Shown: piece by piece, positions 1-7,575 of the stretch
How positions within the stretch are numbered: position 1 is the first letter of the stretch
Layout of the letters: each line of letters begins with the position of its first letter
Source of the DNA: a virus
DNA length: 64,000 nucleotides
Direction: 5' to 3' (one strand)
IMG/VR virus record: IMGVR_UViG_3300024999_000100
Location: 1 to 64,000 of that record
Position numbers and translations under genes: made by a program
The notes under the pieces: generated by a model
Databases searched by the model: none
What the model was told of the DNA's origin: nothing
What the model saw: the letters and a program-made list of their open reading frames with translations, nothing else

Positions 1-67
1 CCTTTTGATTTTGTTATACAATAGTTGAGATATTAGCATTGAGTTTAACTAATACCTTTTAAGAATT

Positions 68-122
68 ACACTGTACAACGTATGGGAATCAATTGTTATA
101 ATTATTTTACGCTTTACAGTGT
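68..122 (-). promoter_or_regulatory. ATAACA-loop stem-loop, copy 1
   Basis: Arms ACACTGTA and TACAGTGT pair over a long loop that contains TTATAACAATT on the minus strand. Its target gene would lie left of the window. It belongs to a family of leader hairpins sharing the loop motif ATAACA. Confidence 0.5.
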
Positions 123-141
123 CCATAGAAAAGATATTGAA

Positions 142-432
142 TTATGCTGCTATCTTAGATTTCTTAGTTTTAGTTTTCTTCAAAGAAGATACCAAAACAA
201 CATCAGATAATGGAAGAATTTTAGTTACTGTCCGGCTGTTCCATATCTTTAACTTGATTTCTGCATATGGAACAGGTTCAAGGTCTGAGTAATAAGCAAT
301 GTTAATGATTTCTCCACGATAAGGTCTTAAGGAGTGTCCTGTGCCTGTGTAAACAATTTCTTTGCCTAAGTATAAGATATTAAGTTTTGAAGCAGAATGG
401 GTTAAGTTTTTGATATTTTTAGGTTTTTGCAT
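142..432 (-). CDS. small hypothetical phage protein
   Basis: A 96-residue protein of no family I recognise. The middle is rich in beta-type residues and the C-terminus is a lysine-rich tail (KKTKTKKSKIAA), which could contact nucleic acid. I chose the ATG at 432 because a GAAGG ribosome binding site sits 7 nt before it; an in-frame ATG 18 nt upstream would place that site inside the gene. It is the last complete gene of the leftward block in this window. Confidence 0.7.
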   Translation of the reverse strand: MQKPKNIKNLTHSASKLNILYLGKEIVYTGTGHSLRPYRGEIINIAYYSDLEPVPYAEIKLKIWNSRTVTKILPLSDVVLVSSLKKTKTKKSKIAA

Positions 433-492
433 TTGATTACCTTCTTTCAATAATTTTATTTTTGGTTTATAGTTGATATAGAATATGTAAGA

Positions 493-600
493 TTATTTAG
501 AAATATGAGTAAGAAACATGTCAAATGACTTAAAAGTGAATGGAATAGAATGAGTATCGCAAATGTTTTTGAATTCTTGGAGTAATTTTAATTTGCTCAT
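493..600 (-). CDS. 35-residue hypothetical protein
   Basis: A short reading frame beginning MSKLKLLQEFKNIC and ending FLTHISK. It has a near-perfect ribosome binding site (AAAGGAGGTAAC) at good spacing before its ATG, and it fills an otherwise empty gap between neighbours on the same strand. No family is recognised. It lies just downstream of the hairpin at 652-710, which would be in its 5' leader. Confidence 0.55.
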   Translation of the reverse strand: MSKLKLLQEFKNICDTHSIPFTFKSFDMFLTHISK

Positions 601-651
601 TTTGTTACCTCCTTTGATTTTATTTTAGGATATAATGATTAGATTTATATC

Positions 652-710
652 CTTTATCTTAAATCCATCAACCTATATAGGGCTTCTGTTATGATAGATT
701 TAAGATAAAG
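652..710 (-). promoter_or_regulatory. ATAACA-loop stem-loop, copy 2
   Basis: A perfect 14-bp stem (CTTTATCTTAAATC with GATTTAAGATAAAG) closes a loop that reads CATAACAG on the minus strand. It lies between the gene ending at 723 and the gene starting at 600. No U-run follows the stem, so it is not a typical terminator. Confidence 0.65.
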
Positions 711-722
711 AGCATAAACTCT

Positions 723-929
723 TTAAATATCTATGATAGTTCCTTCTCTATTTAATAGATAATCTATTGACTTTGATTCTAAAAAATCGAGAATTTCTTC
801 TTGAGTCTTTGGAGTTTTACTATCAATCACAAATTCAATTGTATTCTGTCTGCCCTCATGTCTGTATAGATTATTATTGATTTTACGAGAATAAAAGGTA
901 TTTTGATAAGGATCAATATTAATAATCAA
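723..929 (-). CDS. small hypothetical protein with TTG start
   Basis: A 68-residue protein with no recognised family (TPKTQEEILDFLESKSIDYLL). The only start that fits the strong GGAGG site, 8 nt away, is TTG at 929. The C-terminal half looks helical. It sits in the leftward block between two small orphan genes. Confidence 0.65.
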   Translation of the reverse strand: MIINIDPYQNTFYSRKINNNLYRHEGRQNTIEFVIDSKTPKTQEEILDFLESKSIDYLLNREGTIIDI

Positions 930-969
930 TTGTTATTCCTCCTTTTGTTAACCTGAGCAAATGGTACAT

Positions 970-1308
970 TCATGCTGCCTTTGAATATTTAATAAAGAAT
1001 TTTTCAAGATCCGCATACTTTTTATTTCTTGTGTTCAATCCTTTGTTTATTGCCTTTGCTAAATCTCTGTCAGCTAAAAAATTAAGGTAATCTAATATCC
1101 ATTTATAATCTTCTAATTCACTGAACCTTTTAACTCTTTTTTGCTTTGTTATTTCATTTCTAACATCTTGCCAAAATCCATCGGATGATTTTATGTATGT
1201 TTGCATTTGTTCACAATTTATAAAGCGTGGTAACTGTTCGATAAGAAAATCTTTTAGCACTTCTCCATCATATTCTGCCTGAAGATAATCAAATTGCAAT
1301 ATTTTCAT
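970..1308 (-). CDS. hypothetical protein, 112 aa
   Basis: A mixed-charge, probably helical protein (KQKRVKRFSELEDYKWILDY). Its ATG follows TTGGAGG at good spacing. No family is recognised. It is preceded, in its 5' leader, by the double ATAACA hairpin at 1350-1418. Confidence 0.75.
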   Translation of the reverse strand: MKILQFDYLQAEYDGEVLKDFLIEQLPRFINCEQMQTYIKSSDGFWQDVRNEITKQKRVKRFSELEDYKWILDYLNFLADRDLAKAINKGLNTRNKKYADLEKFFIKYSKAA

Positions 1309-1349
1309 AAAATAACCTCCAACAATTTATTTTTAGAGTCTTCAGAACT

Positions 1350-1418
1350 CTTCTGAACGTCCCTTACTCTGCTGTTATGGATATATATGACTGTTATAGC
1401 ATTATTGACGCTCAGAAG
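1350..1418 (-). promoter_or_regulatory. ATAACA-loop stem-loop, copy 3 (two motifs)
   Basis: Arms CTTCTGAACGTC and GACGCTCAGAAG pair around a loop that carries two copies of the motif on the minus strand (CTATAACAG and CCATAACAG). It lies in the leader of the gene starting at 1308. Confidence 0.65.
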
Positions 1419-1439
1419 GGCTTTAAATGCCCCTAGACA

Positions 1440-1631
1440 TTAACTTTCCAATACTTTATTTACTATAACCAATACATTAGAAATCAATAACACTTCTATT
1501 GATTCTTTTGCAAAATTACCTGCGTCAATTTCATTATCAGCAGGTAATTTAATAGTTATATACCTACGCCCAATATATTTTCCTTGTGGTAGTCTCGGTT
1601 CAAGTATTAATTCTACTAAATAGTTTTTCAT
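1440..1631 (-). CDS. hypothetical protein, 63 aa
   Basis: Begins MKNYLVELILEPRLPQGKYI and is predicted to be a compact beta-rich protein. The start at 1631 is used because AAAAGGAG lies before it; an upstream in-frame ATG would include that site in the gene. No family is recognised. It ends with a hydrophobic stretch (VLLISNVLVIVNKVLES). Confidence 0.65.
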   Translation of the reverse strand: MKNYLVELILEPRLPQGKYIGRRYITIKLPADNEIDAGNFAKESIEVLLISNVLVIVNKVLES

Positions 1632-1665
1632 AATTTTTCTCCTTTTCATTTAAAATTATTGTTTA

Positions 1666-1827
1666 CTAGGATCTTTTCCACCATCCCCAATAATCTTCTC
1701 CAGTTTCGTTATGTTGGATTATTTCCCCTTCTACTTTACCTTTGAGTATTAATCTTTGAATACGCTCCCTTTCTGTATTGCTATCAAACCATCTACAATG
1801 AATATTAATAGAGTCAATTTTCTCCAT
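1666..1827 (-). CDS. hypothetical protein, 53 aa
   Basis: Begins MEKIDSINIHCRWF and ends GEDYWGWWKRS, unusually rich in tryptophan. The start at 1827 follows GAAGGAG at good spacing and is preferred to an ATG 27 nt upstream. No family is recognised. The leader carries the hairpin at 1871-1920. Confidence 0.65.
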   Translation of the reverse strand: MEKIDSINIHCRWFDSNTERERIQRLILKGKVEGEIIQHNETGEDYWGWWKRS

Positions 1828-1870
1828 AATTTCCACTCCTTCATATTTAGTCAACTTTACCTCGAAAGGA

Positions 1871-1920
1871 AGGCAACAACCTGTTATAACGGTTCTGTTA
1901 TGGTACTATTGTTATTGCCT
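1871..1920 (-). promoter_or_regulatory. ATAACA-loop stem-loop, copy 4 (two motifs)
   Basis: Arms AGGCAACAAC and GTTATTGCCT pair with one mismatch. The loop contains CATAACAG and TATAACAG on the minus strand. On the gene side it is followed by TTCGAGGTAAAGTT, a segment also found beside the copy at 12312-12348. Confidence 0.65.
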
Positions 1921-1940
1921 ATTCTCCATATGCAATTAAT

Positions 1941-2126
1941 TTATTCCCAATCAATTTCAATGCACTCACACTTAGGATTTTCAATCCCTTCTGAGGTCTC
2001 CAAGTAGTAAAGATAATCTGTTATTGCCTGTTCGCGTGTTACGTTTTTGGAAATGTCTTGATAACCTGAAATGATATTGCCTTGATTATCAGTTCTGTTT
2101 AATTGCCAAATTGAAATTTCAGACAT
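1941..2126 (-). CDS. hypothetical protein, 61 aa
   Basis: A small acidic protein (MSEISIWQLNRTDNQG... CECIEIDWE) with a Cys-x-Cys near the C-terminus. The ATG follows a GAAGGA site at good spacing. No family is recognised. It is part of the run of small leftward genes. Confidence 0.7.
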   Translation of the reverse strand: MSEISIWQLNRTDNQGNIISGYQDISKNVTREQAITDYLYYLETSEGIENPKCECIEIDWE

Positions 2127-2152
2127 AAATAATTCCTTCTTTCTTAATTGAT

Positions 2153-2416
2153 TTATCCTTCAAAATACTCCTTAATTTCTTGGTAATTAATTCCGATAGT
2201 GGTTAGCACAAATTCTTCACTGGCCTCAAAACTACCACCTACACTACCATTAGAAAACCACCAAATTCCATTTACATTATCACCAGAATCTACATAATTA
2301 AGGCAACCTCTTCCATAGAACGTACCGCCATTACATTTTAAATTAATTGGTTCGAAGGTGTGACGGTTCTCGATTTTAGCCTTTAATTCCATTGCATTTT
2401 CTTTAATCATACCCAT
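2153..2416 (-). CDS. hypothetical protein, 87 aa
   Basis: Begins MGMIKENAMELKAK. The middle is glycine and aromatic rich (GGTFYGRGCLNY, GIWWFSNGSVGGSF), suggesting a small beta-barrel fold. The ATG lies 8 nt after GAGGG. No family is recognised. Confidence 0.7.
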   Translation of the reverse strand: MGMIKENAMELKAKIENRHTFEPINLKCNGGTFYGRGCLNYVDSGDNVNGIWWFSNGSVGGSFEASEEFVLTTIGINYQEIKEYFEG

Positions 2417-2501
2417 AATATATTCCCTCTTTCTAATTAATTTATAGACTCAAGTCGAGGGATCATATCGTTATTGTTATACTAATACCTCAGATTTCAA
2501 C

Positions 2502-2855
2502 CTAGATATTAAATTCTTGACAATATATTTCTTCCATATCGGCTGGAAAACAACGAACCTCTACAGCATCAAAATTCATTTCCTTTATGATTTTATCAAA
2601 GAATTTGTCTGCTTCGAATCCTTGTTCTGTGATAGTACGGAAATTATTTGGAGTAACCACGAATTTAGAACTATGATTAGGTGCTATTCTCTCAGATACC
2701 AAAATTTGATTAATTTCATTATTTAACATTCGATATTCAATTGAAAAATCTCCATATTTTGACTCACTTGATACAATCAAAGAATAACGACCATGACCAT
2801 GTTTAAAATCTTTGATTATCTGAAAAGCATCTTGAGTAATTTCTGATAAATTCAT
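2502..2855 (-). CDS. hypothetical protein, 117 aa
   Basis: A mixed alpha/beta protein (SESKYGDFSIEYRMLNNE, FDAVEVRCFPADMEEIYCQ) with no family I recognise. It has a good GAAGGA ribosome binding site. Its leader carries the hairpin at 2894-2926. Confidence 0.75.
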   Translation of the reverse strand: MNLSEITQDAFQIIKDFKHGHGRYSLIVSSESKYGDFSIEYRMLNNEINQILVSERIAPNHSSKFVVTPNNFRTITEQGFEADKFFDKIIKEMNFDAVEVRCFPADMEEIYCQEFNI

Positions 2856-2893
2856 TATAATTCCTTCTTTCTACAATATTTTGGTTCAATGTC

Positions 2894-2926
2894 ACACGCC
2901 AATTTGTTATAGAATTATTGGTGTGT
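2894..2926 (-). promoter_or_regulatory. ATAACA-loop stem-loop, copy 5
   Basis: A perfect 10-bp stem (ACACGCCAAT with ATTGGTGTGT) closes a short loop that reads CTATAACAA on the minus strand. It is one of the cleanest members of the family. Confidence 0.7.
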
Positions 2927-2940
2927 AACCTTCAATCAAC

Positions 2941-3099
2941 CTATTGTCCTAATAATATCTTAGTAATTTTATCCATTGTTTCTGGAACTGTTTTTCCGAT
3001 TTTCTCACTGCAATCAATAATCCCTTCAATTGATCTTTTAAATTCTCCTTCTAATCCATTTAGCATAGTTTTCTTCAGTTGTTCAAAAGTAATTTCCAT
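2941..3099 (-). CDS. hypothetical helical protein, 52 aa
   Basis: Begins MEITFEQLKKTMLNGLEGE and ends TMDKITKILLGQ; it looks entirely helical. An AAAGAGGGAA site lies at good spacing before the ATG, and the gene fills a gap on the coding strand. No family is recognised. Confidence 0.6.
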   Translation of the reverse strand: MEITFEQLKKTMLNGLEGEFKRSIEGIIDCSEKIGKTVPETMDKITKILLGQ

Positions 3100-3175
3100 T
3101 TTAATTCCCTCTTTCTAGTTGATTTTGTTATACATATTATACCATTTTAGTATTGGAAATGTAAGGTTTATTGGA

Positions 3176-3532
3176 CTAACAATATTGAATTACTTGAATT
3201 TTACCTAAAACATTTTTCTTTACTTCGTCAGTTATATAGAAGTCAATCTTAGCATAATCGTATTTTGGAGATTGAACACTGTTAACCAACTTCATTATAT
3301 CATTCCACTTTCTGCCACTTCTTCTAAGGATAAATTGACAAGGGTAATAATTCCCTGTTTCAAGATAGCAAACATAATCTATTTTGTTTTGATCTAATAA
3401 GTTTGAAAGATTTTTTGCTTTCTCTACTTTGTCATTTCCTGCATACTTAAAAGTTAAACATCTTTCATTAGTTGTTATGAATGGGTCAACCACTGAGCAA
3501 ACACCATCATTATGTACTGCTAATTTAGACAT
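3176..3532 (-). CDS. hypothetical protein, 118 aa
   Basis: An alpha/beta protein (MSKLAVHNDGVCSVVDPF... IDYVCYLETGNYYPCQFILRRSGRKW) with four cysteines that are not arranged as a clear zinc site. The ATG follows AGAAGGAG. No family is recognised. It is the gene immediately downstream of the methyltransferase-helicase gene. Confidence 0.75.
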   Translation of the reverse strand: MSKLAVHNDGVCSVVDPFITTNERCLTFKYAGNDKVEKAKNLSNLLDQNKIDYVCYLETGNYYPCQFILRRSGRKWNDIMKLVNSVQSPKYDYAKIDFYITDEVKKNVLGKIQVIQYC

Positions 3533-3677
3533 AAGTTACACGCTCCTTCTAGTTTGCTTCTTATTGCTTATTTTATATGAAAACTAAACAAATTGCAATA
3601 GATAAATAATTATTTTTTACTTTATAATAGGGAACAAAGAGAGGAAACAAACCATTTTAGTTCATTTCCTCTATGCC

Positions 3678-6600
3678 TTATACTATCTTTTGTTCTCCCC
3701 ATGTCAACTTTACATGTCCATTCTCATCTTCTCCCTTTTCTATTAGTGCGTCGAGTATGCCCAAATCTACGTCAAATTCCTCATAAATTTCCTCTTGGTC
3801 TTGAAAATCTAATGTTTTGATATACTCATTAATTCTTTCTTTCGCCATTAATAAGGCCATTAAATTTTGCTCAATCGTGTGATCGTAGGTTACGAAGTGT
3901 ACTTCCTTATTTTGCGTTGAATTGAATCTAATAAACCTAAAATAATACTGACTAATCTTTGGTATATTCCATTGCATGGACTCAATAATAACCTTATCGC
4001 AAGTTGGAATATTGACACTGGATTTTAAACTTTGTTGAGTGCTAACTAAAATTCCATTACTAGTTGCCTCAAATTGGCTTATAATGCTCTTTCTTTTAGT
4101 AAAGGATACATTGCCTTGAATCATAAATATCTCTCGTTCTGGATACCTTTGACGAAGTTTAGAATAATAACTATTTGCAGTATCTAGGAATACTGTACCA
4201 ATTGCTACTTTTTCATTTTTCCACTTGTCTAATAAGCTAAAGATTTTTAAGTATTTATTAGGCGTTTCGGTACTAGCATATTCCTTAAATTGTTCTGGTG
4301 TTGAAGTTGATTTAATTAATAATTGAATTTGCCTAATTAGACGTAACATAGCGTCTTTACGACTGTTCCCAGTACTTCTAAACAAATAAAGCATTTCATA
4401 AAACTGTTCCATAATTACTTTATAAACTTCTCTTTCTGCTGAATTTTGTTTAATCCTATGAGTAATAATCTCATAAATTTTACGCCCAACTACCTCCTGA
4501 AATTTACGTGTAATAATTGTTTTTTCAATAATTTTCTGAAGATATTCAATGTTATAAATGTCCTGACAATCTTTTTTAATACCAAATACACTTATTTTAG
4601 ATGGTGAAAAACTAGCAACAAACAACTTTTTCCCATGATAAGCAGGAAAGGGGTTCATATAATGTTCATTGTATTCTTCCTTAAGTTCTTTCTCCTTATT
4701 GAATTTATAAATATAATCAGCTTCACACAACATATTAACAGAATTATTATAAAGTAATTCAAGTTGACTGTATAATTCATTAATATTATTACGTGTAGTA
4801 GTTCCAGTAGTTAAGAGTTTATAATTTACCTTTCTAAAACAATCTAAAGTAACTTTTGTTCTTTGTGACTTATCATTAGTCAATTCGTCTGATTCATCTA
4901 CAATCAAAGCCACTTTTTGAGATTGCATTTTAATAAACTTTTTAATTTGTCTTTGATATTTAATTAACATATTGAATGATAATATTACAATTTGTTTAGG
5001 TTTAATAGAATTAATGTCTTTTAATGATTTAATTTTAATATAATCCTCTTTGTAATCATTCAGTTTTACATCCCATGTTAAATTTATTCCTAGTGCTGCC
5101 GATACAATAAATACATTTCTGACTTTATTTTGGGACAATAGATATTTATACCATGCAATACCACATGGAGTTTTACCAGCACCCATACTGTAATTAAGGA
5201 CACTATAACGTCTTTGAATGATATTATTCATGTCACTTTTTTGAATGTCGTTAAGGCGTAATATTTCCCCTGTGGATGTATCTGTAAGAGAAAACTCATT
5301 AAGGAAATTAGATATGTTTAAATTAGCAAGAAGTTCACGCAAATTAGAACTATTAAAGTTATAATCATTGACTTTTTTATCAATTAATTTTTGATATGTT
5401 TTATCTTCAAAAGGATATTTCCCAGAAATAATCATATCATTAATAGAGATATTCTTTTCTCCTGCATATTTAGACAGAAACACTTTGTTCTTTTGGGAAT
5501 ATCCCTTTAACTTGATTGAATAAGATGTTTTAACTAATCGGATCTCATCACGTTCATTTTTAGATTGTTTTGCCAATGTTCTTTTAAGATAAGATAATAC
5601 TTTTTTCTCAGTGATTTTAACCTTAGACCATTCCTCATACTTCATACCCTCTGGCATTTTCTGAGTATTAAATTTATCTAAATAAGATAAGCATTTTCCA
5701 TAATATGAATTAATTGCAGGATGTTGTTTAATTGCAAATAACATCTTTTTTACTTTATACTGAAATTCTGCATTCTCTTGAGTATCACTATTATGTACAT
5801 TTTCAAAGAATAATTTGCCTTTTAAGGATTCCTTTTTAGTTATGTATGGAAGTAGATATTGATTATGTATGATCTCAGCATATGCATCTGTAATGAAAAT
5901 GTTAGGAATTTTATCAGTGGTATAAGGCATAGTCAATAAATGTTCTGATTGTTTTTGAAAGAACATTATTTTTGTTGCAAAGTTTTCAACCCCTACTGAT
6001 TTAAAGGCATTTGTAGGAAGATCGAATTGACATATGAAATTAAATGATTTGTTAATAGTTTTAATCATTCCCGAATCTGTGAAGGTATCTGCTAGAAATG
6101 AATTAGGAACAATTAATACCATGAATCCGGCAGGTTTAAGAAGTTCTGAAGCTTTCATACAATAATAAAGTTGTGAAAGGTATTCTTCTTTACCTACTCT
6201 TAATTTTAAGTTATATGGAGGATTTCCAAGAATTAGATCGAATCTAACGTCTGGTGCATAATTTCTAATATCATCATTAGAAATATTTGCTTTTGGATAA
6301 AGATATTTAGAAACTTTATAAGATTTAATATCAATTTCATTACCATAGACATTGTGTTCGACTGGAAGATAATTAAAGAATGAACCTGCGCCACAAGTCA
6401 TGTCACAAATTAAATCTTGATTACTTGGTTTTATACAATCAGCCATAAATTTCGATATTGTAGCAGGAGTAAAGAAGGCTCCAAGTTCTATTTCTTTTTT
6501 CGCTTCAGAGAACGAATGATAGTTATCAAACTCTTTAAATTCTAAACCATGAAGTCCACCCTCGCCAGAATAGCAAGAAAATACATCTTGTTGAGTTAAT

Positions 6601-6695
6601 ACATCTAAATTATTTTCAACAACATATAAACATTTAGAATTTATTTCCTTGCGTCTTTCTTGAGGTATTACAACATTTGTTATAGCGTATTTCAT
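3678..6695 (-). CDS. DNA adenine methyltransferase-helicase fusion
   Basis: About 1005 residues. The N-terminal third is an N6-adenine methyltransferase: the S-adenosylmethionine loop DMTCGAGSF and the catalytic tetrapeptide NPPY (in LILGNPPYNLKL) are intact. The second half is a superfamily 2 helicase with a Walker A-like loop (YSMGAGKT), a DExx box (IVDESDEL), motif III (TTGTTTRN) and a motif VI-like stretch (SQYYFRFIRFN). Phage fusions of this layout, such as P1 DarB, modify DNA or block restriction, so anti-restriction or self-modification is the likely role. The start at 6695 follows AAGGAG with 9-nt spacing; a TTG 9 nt upstream abuts that site. Two genes sharing a C-terminal region follow on its right. 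Confidence 0.85.
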   Translation of the reverse strand: MKYAITNVVIPQERRKEINSKCLYVVENNLDVLTQQDVFSCYSGEGGLHGLEFKEFDNYHSFSEAKKEIELGAFFTPATISKFMADCIKPSNQDLICDMTCGAGSFFNYLPVEHNVYGNEIDIKSYKVSKYLYPKANISNDDIRNYAPDVRFDLILGNPPYNLKLRVGKEEYLSQLYYCMKASELLKPAGFMVLIVPNSFLADTFTDSGMIKTINKSFNFICQFDLPTNAFKSVGVENFATKIMFFQKQSEHLLTMPYTTDKIPNIFITDAYAEIIHNQYLLPYITKKESLKGKLFFENVHNSDTQENAEFQYKVKKMLFAIKQHPAINSYYGKCLSYLDKFNTQKMPEGMKYEEWSKVKITEKKVLSYLKRTLAKQSKNERDEIRLVKTSYSIKLKGYSQKNKVFLSKYAGEKNISINDMIISGKYPFEDKTYQKLIDKKVNDYNFNSSNLRELLANLNISNFLNEFSLTDTSTGEILRLNDIQKSDMNNIIQRRYSVLNYSMGAGKTPCGIAWYKYLLSQNKVRNVFIVSAALGINLTWDVKLNDYKEDYIKIKSLKDINSIKPKQIVILSFNMLIKYQRQIKKFIKMQSQKVALIVDESDELTNDKSQRTKVTLDCFRKVNYKLLTTGTTTRNNINELYSQLELLYNNSVNMLCEADYIYKFNKEKELKEEYNEHYMNPFPAYHGKKLFVASFSPSKISVFGIKKDCQDIYNIEYLQKIIEKTIITRKFQEVVGRKIYEIITHRIKQNSAEREVYKVIMEQFYEMLYLFRSTGNSRKDAMLRLIRQIQLLIKSTSTPEQFKEYASTETPNKYLKIFSLLDKWKNEKVAIGTVFLDTANSYYSKLRQRYPEREIFMIQGNVSFTKRKSIISQFEATSNGILVSTQQSLKSSVNIPTCDKVIIESMQWNIPKISQYYFRFIRFNSTQNKEVHFVTYDHTIEQNLMALLMAKERINEYIKTLDFQDQEEIYEEFDVDLGILDALIEKGEDENGHVKLTWGEQKIV

Positions 6696-6717
6696 TCTCT
6701 TCAACTCCTTAATTCAA

Positions 6718-7545
6718 TTAACAACTTTTCTTAAATGCTTCTCTTTGCTCCTCAGTCATTTCAATATATCCTAAATATCTTTTTGCAAAATCAAGAGCAT
6801 AAGAAGAATTAATAAACTTAATATTCGTATTACCATTATCATAACTTGTATAATCATCAACTTTGTTATGAGTGTAGCAGTCAATTAGCTGTGTTTCATT
6901 ATTATCATAAAAATATAGTGCTGACTTAATATCATCTATACTTGTTCTAAATTTGATCGTTTTACCTTTAACCTCATAATTCCAATACTTACGATGTTCG
7001 TACCAACGTAAGGGTATTTTTGCTTTTTGCTTAATTTCATCAATTGCCTTTTCAAGAAAACTAAAACCATTTAATTGAGCGAATATCTCATCCAAAATAA
7101 TGTTATAATCAATATGTACATATTCAAGCAAATTTATATTAAGTGTCTTATCTCTGTTCTCTTGTTTACCGTAGGGGAGTTCAATATCTTTGTATCTTTC
7201 ATAAATTTTACTGTGATCAATAGTAACATTATATTTTCTGCTAAAATAATAACAAATCTTACTGATAAAATTTTCCTTTACGTGAAAAATGCCATTTTTA
7301 ACACCGTCAATACTAAGATCGTTCCTTCCACCGCCATATTTTGAAATACATAAATCATAACTGTTTTTTACTAACAGGATTTGTTCATTATATAAGGATA
7401 TTAAACTTTCTAAGGTGTTCCTATAGCATACTAATGTTTCATCATAAATTTTGTTGAACATCTCACAGAATTTTTTATCTTCCTCATCAATTCTGTTTAC
7501 ATTCTCAATTTTGATTTCATCGAATTTACTCAATAAATTTAACAT
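6718..7545 (-). CDS. paralogue of the neighbour's C-terminal region
   Basis: A 275-residue helical protein of unknown function. It aligns along its length with the last 260 or so residues of the next gene (7576-9843): LLSKFDEIKIEN matches ILSKFDEIEVKN, CYYFSRKYNVTI matches VNYFRDKYKVTL, and both end with DFAKRYLGYI or KFAKDYCGYT. The ends suggest a duplicated domain. It lies between the large protein and the methyltransferase-helicase with short gaps, so the three probably share a transcript and perhaps a function. Confidence 0.75.
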   Translation of the reverse strand: MLNLLSKFDEIKIENVNRIDEEDKKFCEMFNKIYDETLVCYRNTLESLISLYNEQILLVKNSYDLCISKYGGGRNDLSIDGVKNGIFHVKENFISKICYYFSRKYNVTIDHSKIYERYKDIELPYGKQENRDKTLNINLLEYVHIDYNIILDEIFAQLNGFSFLEKAIDEIKQKAKIPLRWYEHRKYWNYEVKGKTIKFRTSIDDIKSALYFYDNNETQLIDCYTHNKVDDYTSYDNGNTNIKFINSSYALDFAKRYLGYIEMTEEQREAFKKSC

Positions 7546-7575
7546 AATAAATCACTCCAATTTTTAATTTTTTGG

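Noticed and set aside
7075-7344. 89-codon plus-strand frame
   Set aside because: Antisense shadow of the 275-residue gene at 6718-7545, without a ribosome binding site.
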